This document shows positions 4,122 to 6,623 of a stretch of 6,623 nt of DNA, piece after piece (within the stretch, counting starts at the first letter, position 1; each line of letters opens with the position of its first letter). The notes beneath the pieces were generated by a model. The model searched no databases. It had not been told where the DNA came from and saw only the letters and a list, made by a program, of their open reading frames with translations. The stretch covers positions 1-6,623 of the forward strand of contig JALVCM010000501.1 of the NCBI GenBank assembly GCA_027010005.1, given 5' to 3'. Source of the DNA: Thiohalobacter sp. GTDB taxonomy: Bacteria; Pseudomonadota; Gammaproteobacteria; DSM-19610. A program made the translations under genes and the position numbers.

Positions 4122-6623
4122 TTAAAGTAGTACGCGTTCGATACCACCTTCACGCACGCGTTCGACGAAACGTTTCTGCCAGCCCTCGCCCAGCTGGCGG
4201 TCGGCCAGTTCGCTGACGATGTAGCGGGTTTCCAGGCCGGTATCTTCTTCGTAGCGTGACAGGCCCTGCTGACAGGCCGGGCAGGAGGTCAACAGTTTTA
4301 CCGATCCATCACTGACCCGGTCCGTTCCGGTCAGTTCGCGCAGGTCATTTTGCAGTTCTTCCTGCTTGCGGAAGCGTATCTGCGTGGAGATATCCGGGCG
4401 CGACACGGCCAGCGTGCCGGCCTCGCCGCAGCAACGGTCTGACAGTTTCACCTCTGCACCCAGCAGCTGACCGGCCACACTGAGCGAGTTATAGGTTTTC
4501 ATGGGCGTGTGACAGGGTTCGTGGTACAGGTACTGCTGCCCTTCCACACCGGCCAGTGACACGCCCTTCTCCATCAGGTACTCGTGGATATCCAGCAGGC
4601 GGCAGCCGGGGAAAATTTTATCAAACTGGTATTGCTGCAACTGGTCCATACAGGTGCCGCAGGACAGGATGACGGTTTTAATATCCATGTAGTTGAGCGT
4701 ATTGGCCAGGCGGTGGAACAACACCCGGTTGTCGGTCGTGATCTGCTTGCCCCTGTCAAGATCGCCGGATGAATTCTGCGGGTAACCACAACAGAGATAC
4801 CCCGGTGGCAATACCGTCTGCGCACCGCTTTCATACAGCATGGCCAGTGTCGCAAGACCGACTTCGCTGAACAGGCGTTCCGAGCCACAGCCGGGAAAAT
4901 AAAACACGGCATCGGACTCATCATTGATCTTGTCCGGATCGCGCAGGATCGGTACGACACTTTTATCCTCGATACCCAGCATGGCGCGCGTGGTCCGGGT
5001 TGGCAGACCACCCGGCATGGGTTTCTTCATGAAATGCACCACCTGCTCGACCATTTTCGGCTTGCCCGTGGTGGCCGGTGGCAAGGCAGCCTTGCTGCGC
5101 CCCGCCAGGGTATGCAGGACACGCCGCGCCAGGCGCTGTCCCTGGTAGCCCCATTCGATCATGCCCTTGCGTACCAGCTTGATACTGGTCGGATCGGTGA
5201 TATTCAGAAAAGCCATGGCCGCCCAGCCGGCCGGGTTGAAGCGCTTCTTGCCCTGCTCGCGCAGGATACTGCGCATACGCACGGAGACTTCGCCGAAATC
5301 GATATCGACCGGACAGGGTGCCAGGCACTTGTGGCAGATGGTGCAATGGTCTGCCACGTCATTCATCTCGTCGAAGTGGCGGATGGAAATCCCGCGCCGG
5401 GTCTGCTCCTCGTACAGGAACGCCTCGATGACGACACCGGTCGCGAGTATCTTGTTGCGTGGCGAGTACAGCAGGTTGGCGCGCGGCACGTGGGTGGTGC
5501 ACACCGGCTTGCACTTGCCGCAGCGCAGACAGTTACTGATGTCGTTGTTAAGCTCACCCAGCTCGCTGGCTTCCAGCAACAGGGCCTCCTGCTGCACCAG
5601 GCGCAACGAGGGTGTATAGGCATTTTCCAGCCCGGAACCCTTTAACAGTTTGCCGCGGTTGAATACGCCACGGGGGTCGACGTGCTGCTTGTATTGTGTA
5701 AATGCTTCCAGTGTCGCATCGTCGAGATACTGGATCTTGGTCAGGCCAATCCCGTGCTCACCAGAAATAACGCCGCCCAGCGAACGGGCCAGCTGCATGA
5801 CACGGTCAACAATACGCTCCGCTTCATGCAACATGACGTAATCGTTGGAGTTGACCGGTATGTTGGTGTGTACATTACCGTCACCAGCGTGCATGTGGGT
5901 CGCGACGAACAGGCGCCCGGAGCGAACTTCCGCATGAATTTCGTCCAGCCGCTCACGTACCGGCTCGAACTCACGGCCACTGAATACATTCTTGAGCGGG
6001 CGCTCGATGGTCTGCCGGTAGGAAATCCGCAGGTCACGGCGCAGCAGCAGATCGATCAGCCGGTCACCGTCACGCAGGGCGTTTTCATCCAGGCCTTCAC
6101 ACAACTCACGACAGTTGCTTGCGGGCTGTTCGCGTTTTTCCAGTATCGCCTTCCAGCGCTTGCTGACTGTCTCCAGGTGTTCACAGGCAGCGTGCTGCTT
6201 GTCGGCCAGAATGCTACGGTTTTCCTCGCTGTCCTCGTAGTCGTCCTGCTGTTTCAGTTCAGACAGAGTGCCGGCCAGGTACTGGCGTACCGCCTCGATC
6301 ATGGCCAGCTTGTTGCGGATCGAGTATTCGATATTGATACACTCGATGCCCTCGTTGTACTCGGACAACCGGTCGAGTGGAATCACCACGTCCTCATTGA
6401 TCTTGAACGCATTGGTGTGCGCCGCAATGGCCGCCGTGCGTGCACGGTCCAGCCAGAACTGGCGGCGCGCCTCCGGGCTGGTGGCAATAAAGCCTTCACC
6501 CCCGCGCCGGTTGGCAAGCCGCACGACTTCCGATGCCGCTTTTGCCACCTGCTGCTCGTCATCACCGGCGATATCCATGACCAGCACCATCTTCGGCAAC
6601 TCGCGACGTGGCGCCTTGGTGCT
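4122..6623 (-). CDS. FAD-linked / 4Fe-4S 2-hydroxyacid dehydrogenase-type oxidoreductase, C-terminal 833 codons (N-terminus beyond right edge)
   Basis: The frame is open to the right edge; the N-terminal FAD-binding part is outside the window. Residues here are counted from the codon at 6621-6623. An FAD-oxidase C-terminal domain (about 10-325) has EDVVIPL (77-83), THMHAGDGNVH with metal-ligand-like His245 and His252, and SGEHGIG (287-293) with Glu289, as in D-2-hydroxyglutarate and glycolate dehydrogenases. A ferredoxin-like module follows with Cys365/368/371/375 and Cys427/430/433/437, predicting two 4Fe-4S clusters. Two CCG (GlcF/HdrD-like) domains come next: Cys579, Cys611-612, Cys655, Cys658, and Cys704, Cys731-732, Cys781, Cys784. 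It therefore joins GlcD-like and GlcF-like functions in one chain and should pass electrons from a 2-hydroxyacid through flavin and Fe-S to the respiratory chain. I recall very long relatives annotated with DUF3683. The substrate is not assignable. About 130 extra residues lie between EDVVIPL and HMHAGDGN. Confidence 0.88.
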   Translation of the reverse strand, partial: STKAPRRELPKMVLVMDIAGDDEQQVAKAASEVVRLANRRGGEGFIATSPEARRQFWLDRARTAAIAAHTNAFKINEDVVIPLDRLSEYNEGIECINIEYSIRNKLAMIEAVRQYLAGTLSELKQQDDYEDSEENRSILADKQHAACEHLETVSKRWKAILEKREQPASNCRELCEGLDENALRDGDRLIDLLLRRDLRISYRQTIERPLKNVFSGREFEPVRERLDEIHAEVRSGRLFVATHMHAGDGNVHTNIPVNSNDYVMLHEAERIVDRVMQLARSLGGVISGEHGIGLTKIQYLDDATLEAFTQYKQHVDPRGVFNRGKLLKGSGLENAYTPSLRLVQQEALLLEASELGELNNDISNCLRCGKCKPVCTTHVPRANLLYSPRNKILATGVVIEAFLYEEQTRRGISIRHFDEMNDVADHCTICHKCLAPCPVDIDFGEVSVRMRSILREQGKKRFNPAGWAAMAFLNITDPTSIKLVRKGMIEWGYQGQRLARRVLHTLAGRSKAALPPATTGKPKMVEQVVHFMKKPMPGGLPTRTTRAMLGIEDKSVVPILRDPDKINDESDAVFYFPGCGSERLFSEVGLATLAMLYESGAQTVLPPGYLCCGYPQNSSGDLDRGKQITTDNRVLFHRLANTLNYMDIKTVILSCGTCMDQLQQYQFDKIFPGCRLLDIHEYLMEKGVSLAGVEGQQYLYHEPCHTPMKTYNSLSVAGQLLGAEVKLSDRCCGEAGTLAVSRPDISTQIRFRKQEELQNDLRELTGTDRVSDGSVKLLTSCPACQQGLSRYEEDTGLETRYIVSELADRQLGEGWQKRFVERVREGGIERVLL

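Noticed and set aside
6597..6599. TTG as the start of the large oxidoreductase
   Set aside because: The frame continues open through to 6623, and the protein at this point is in the middle of an FAD-oxidase C-terminal domain, so this is an internal Leu codon.
1..6623. CRISPR array, tRNA, rRNA or riboswitch
   Set aside because: No regularly spaced direct repeats and no tRNA- or rRNA-like sequence were seen, and the 5' regions of ilvA and rpiA are too short for a riboswitch.

Overview
The window looks like chromosomal DNA of a gammaproteobacterium. The evidence is the close match of IlvA and RpiA to gammaproteobacterial proteins recalled from memory, the divergent ilvA/rpiA pair also seen in pseudomonads, moderately high GC, and dispersed palindromic repeats typical of that class. 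No species can be named from the sequence. Most of the window is ordinary housekeeping DNA; the less ordinary material is in the junctions and in two genes of unassigned role.

Layout, left to right. (1) Bases 1-104 hold the last 33 codons of what looks like an IS110/IS1111-type transposase. A REP-like palindrome (118-144) and a small dyad (146-166) follow it. (2) ilvA (173-1687, minus) encodes a full-length biosynthetic threonine deaminase with two ACT-like domains. (3) An 81-base divergent promoter region separates ilvA from rpiA. It carries a good sigma70-type promoter whose predicted start falls on the ilvA ATG, and a 9-bp inverted repeat. (4) rpiA (1769-2428, plus) encodes ribose-5-phosphate isomerase A with all catalytic residues. 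(5) A 204-base spacer contains a perfect 28-bp inverted repeat (2501-2576). (6) A two-gene plus-strand unit follows: a DUF2235 alpha/beta-hydrolase (2633-3673) and, 18 bases later, a 113-residue cysteine-containing protein of unknown function (3692-4033). (7) A 24-bp-arm REP palindrome pair (4049-4107) fills the convergent junction. (8) The C-terminal 833 codons of a large flavin/iron-sulfur 2-hydroxyacid-dehydrogenase-type oxidoreductase (4122-6623, minus) run off the right edge.

The genes do not form one pathway. IlvA starts isoleucine synthesis from threonine, RpiA links ribulose-5-P and ribose-5-P, and the large oxidoreductase probably feeds electrons from a 2-hydroxyacid to the respiratory chain. 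The hydrolase and small protein may be a functional pair. The clearest unusual pattern is that three different palindromic repeat families occupy three separate gene junctions, one of them beside a transposase end. I see no CRISPR array, tRNA, rRNA or defence system, and no strong evidence for a wholly new system.
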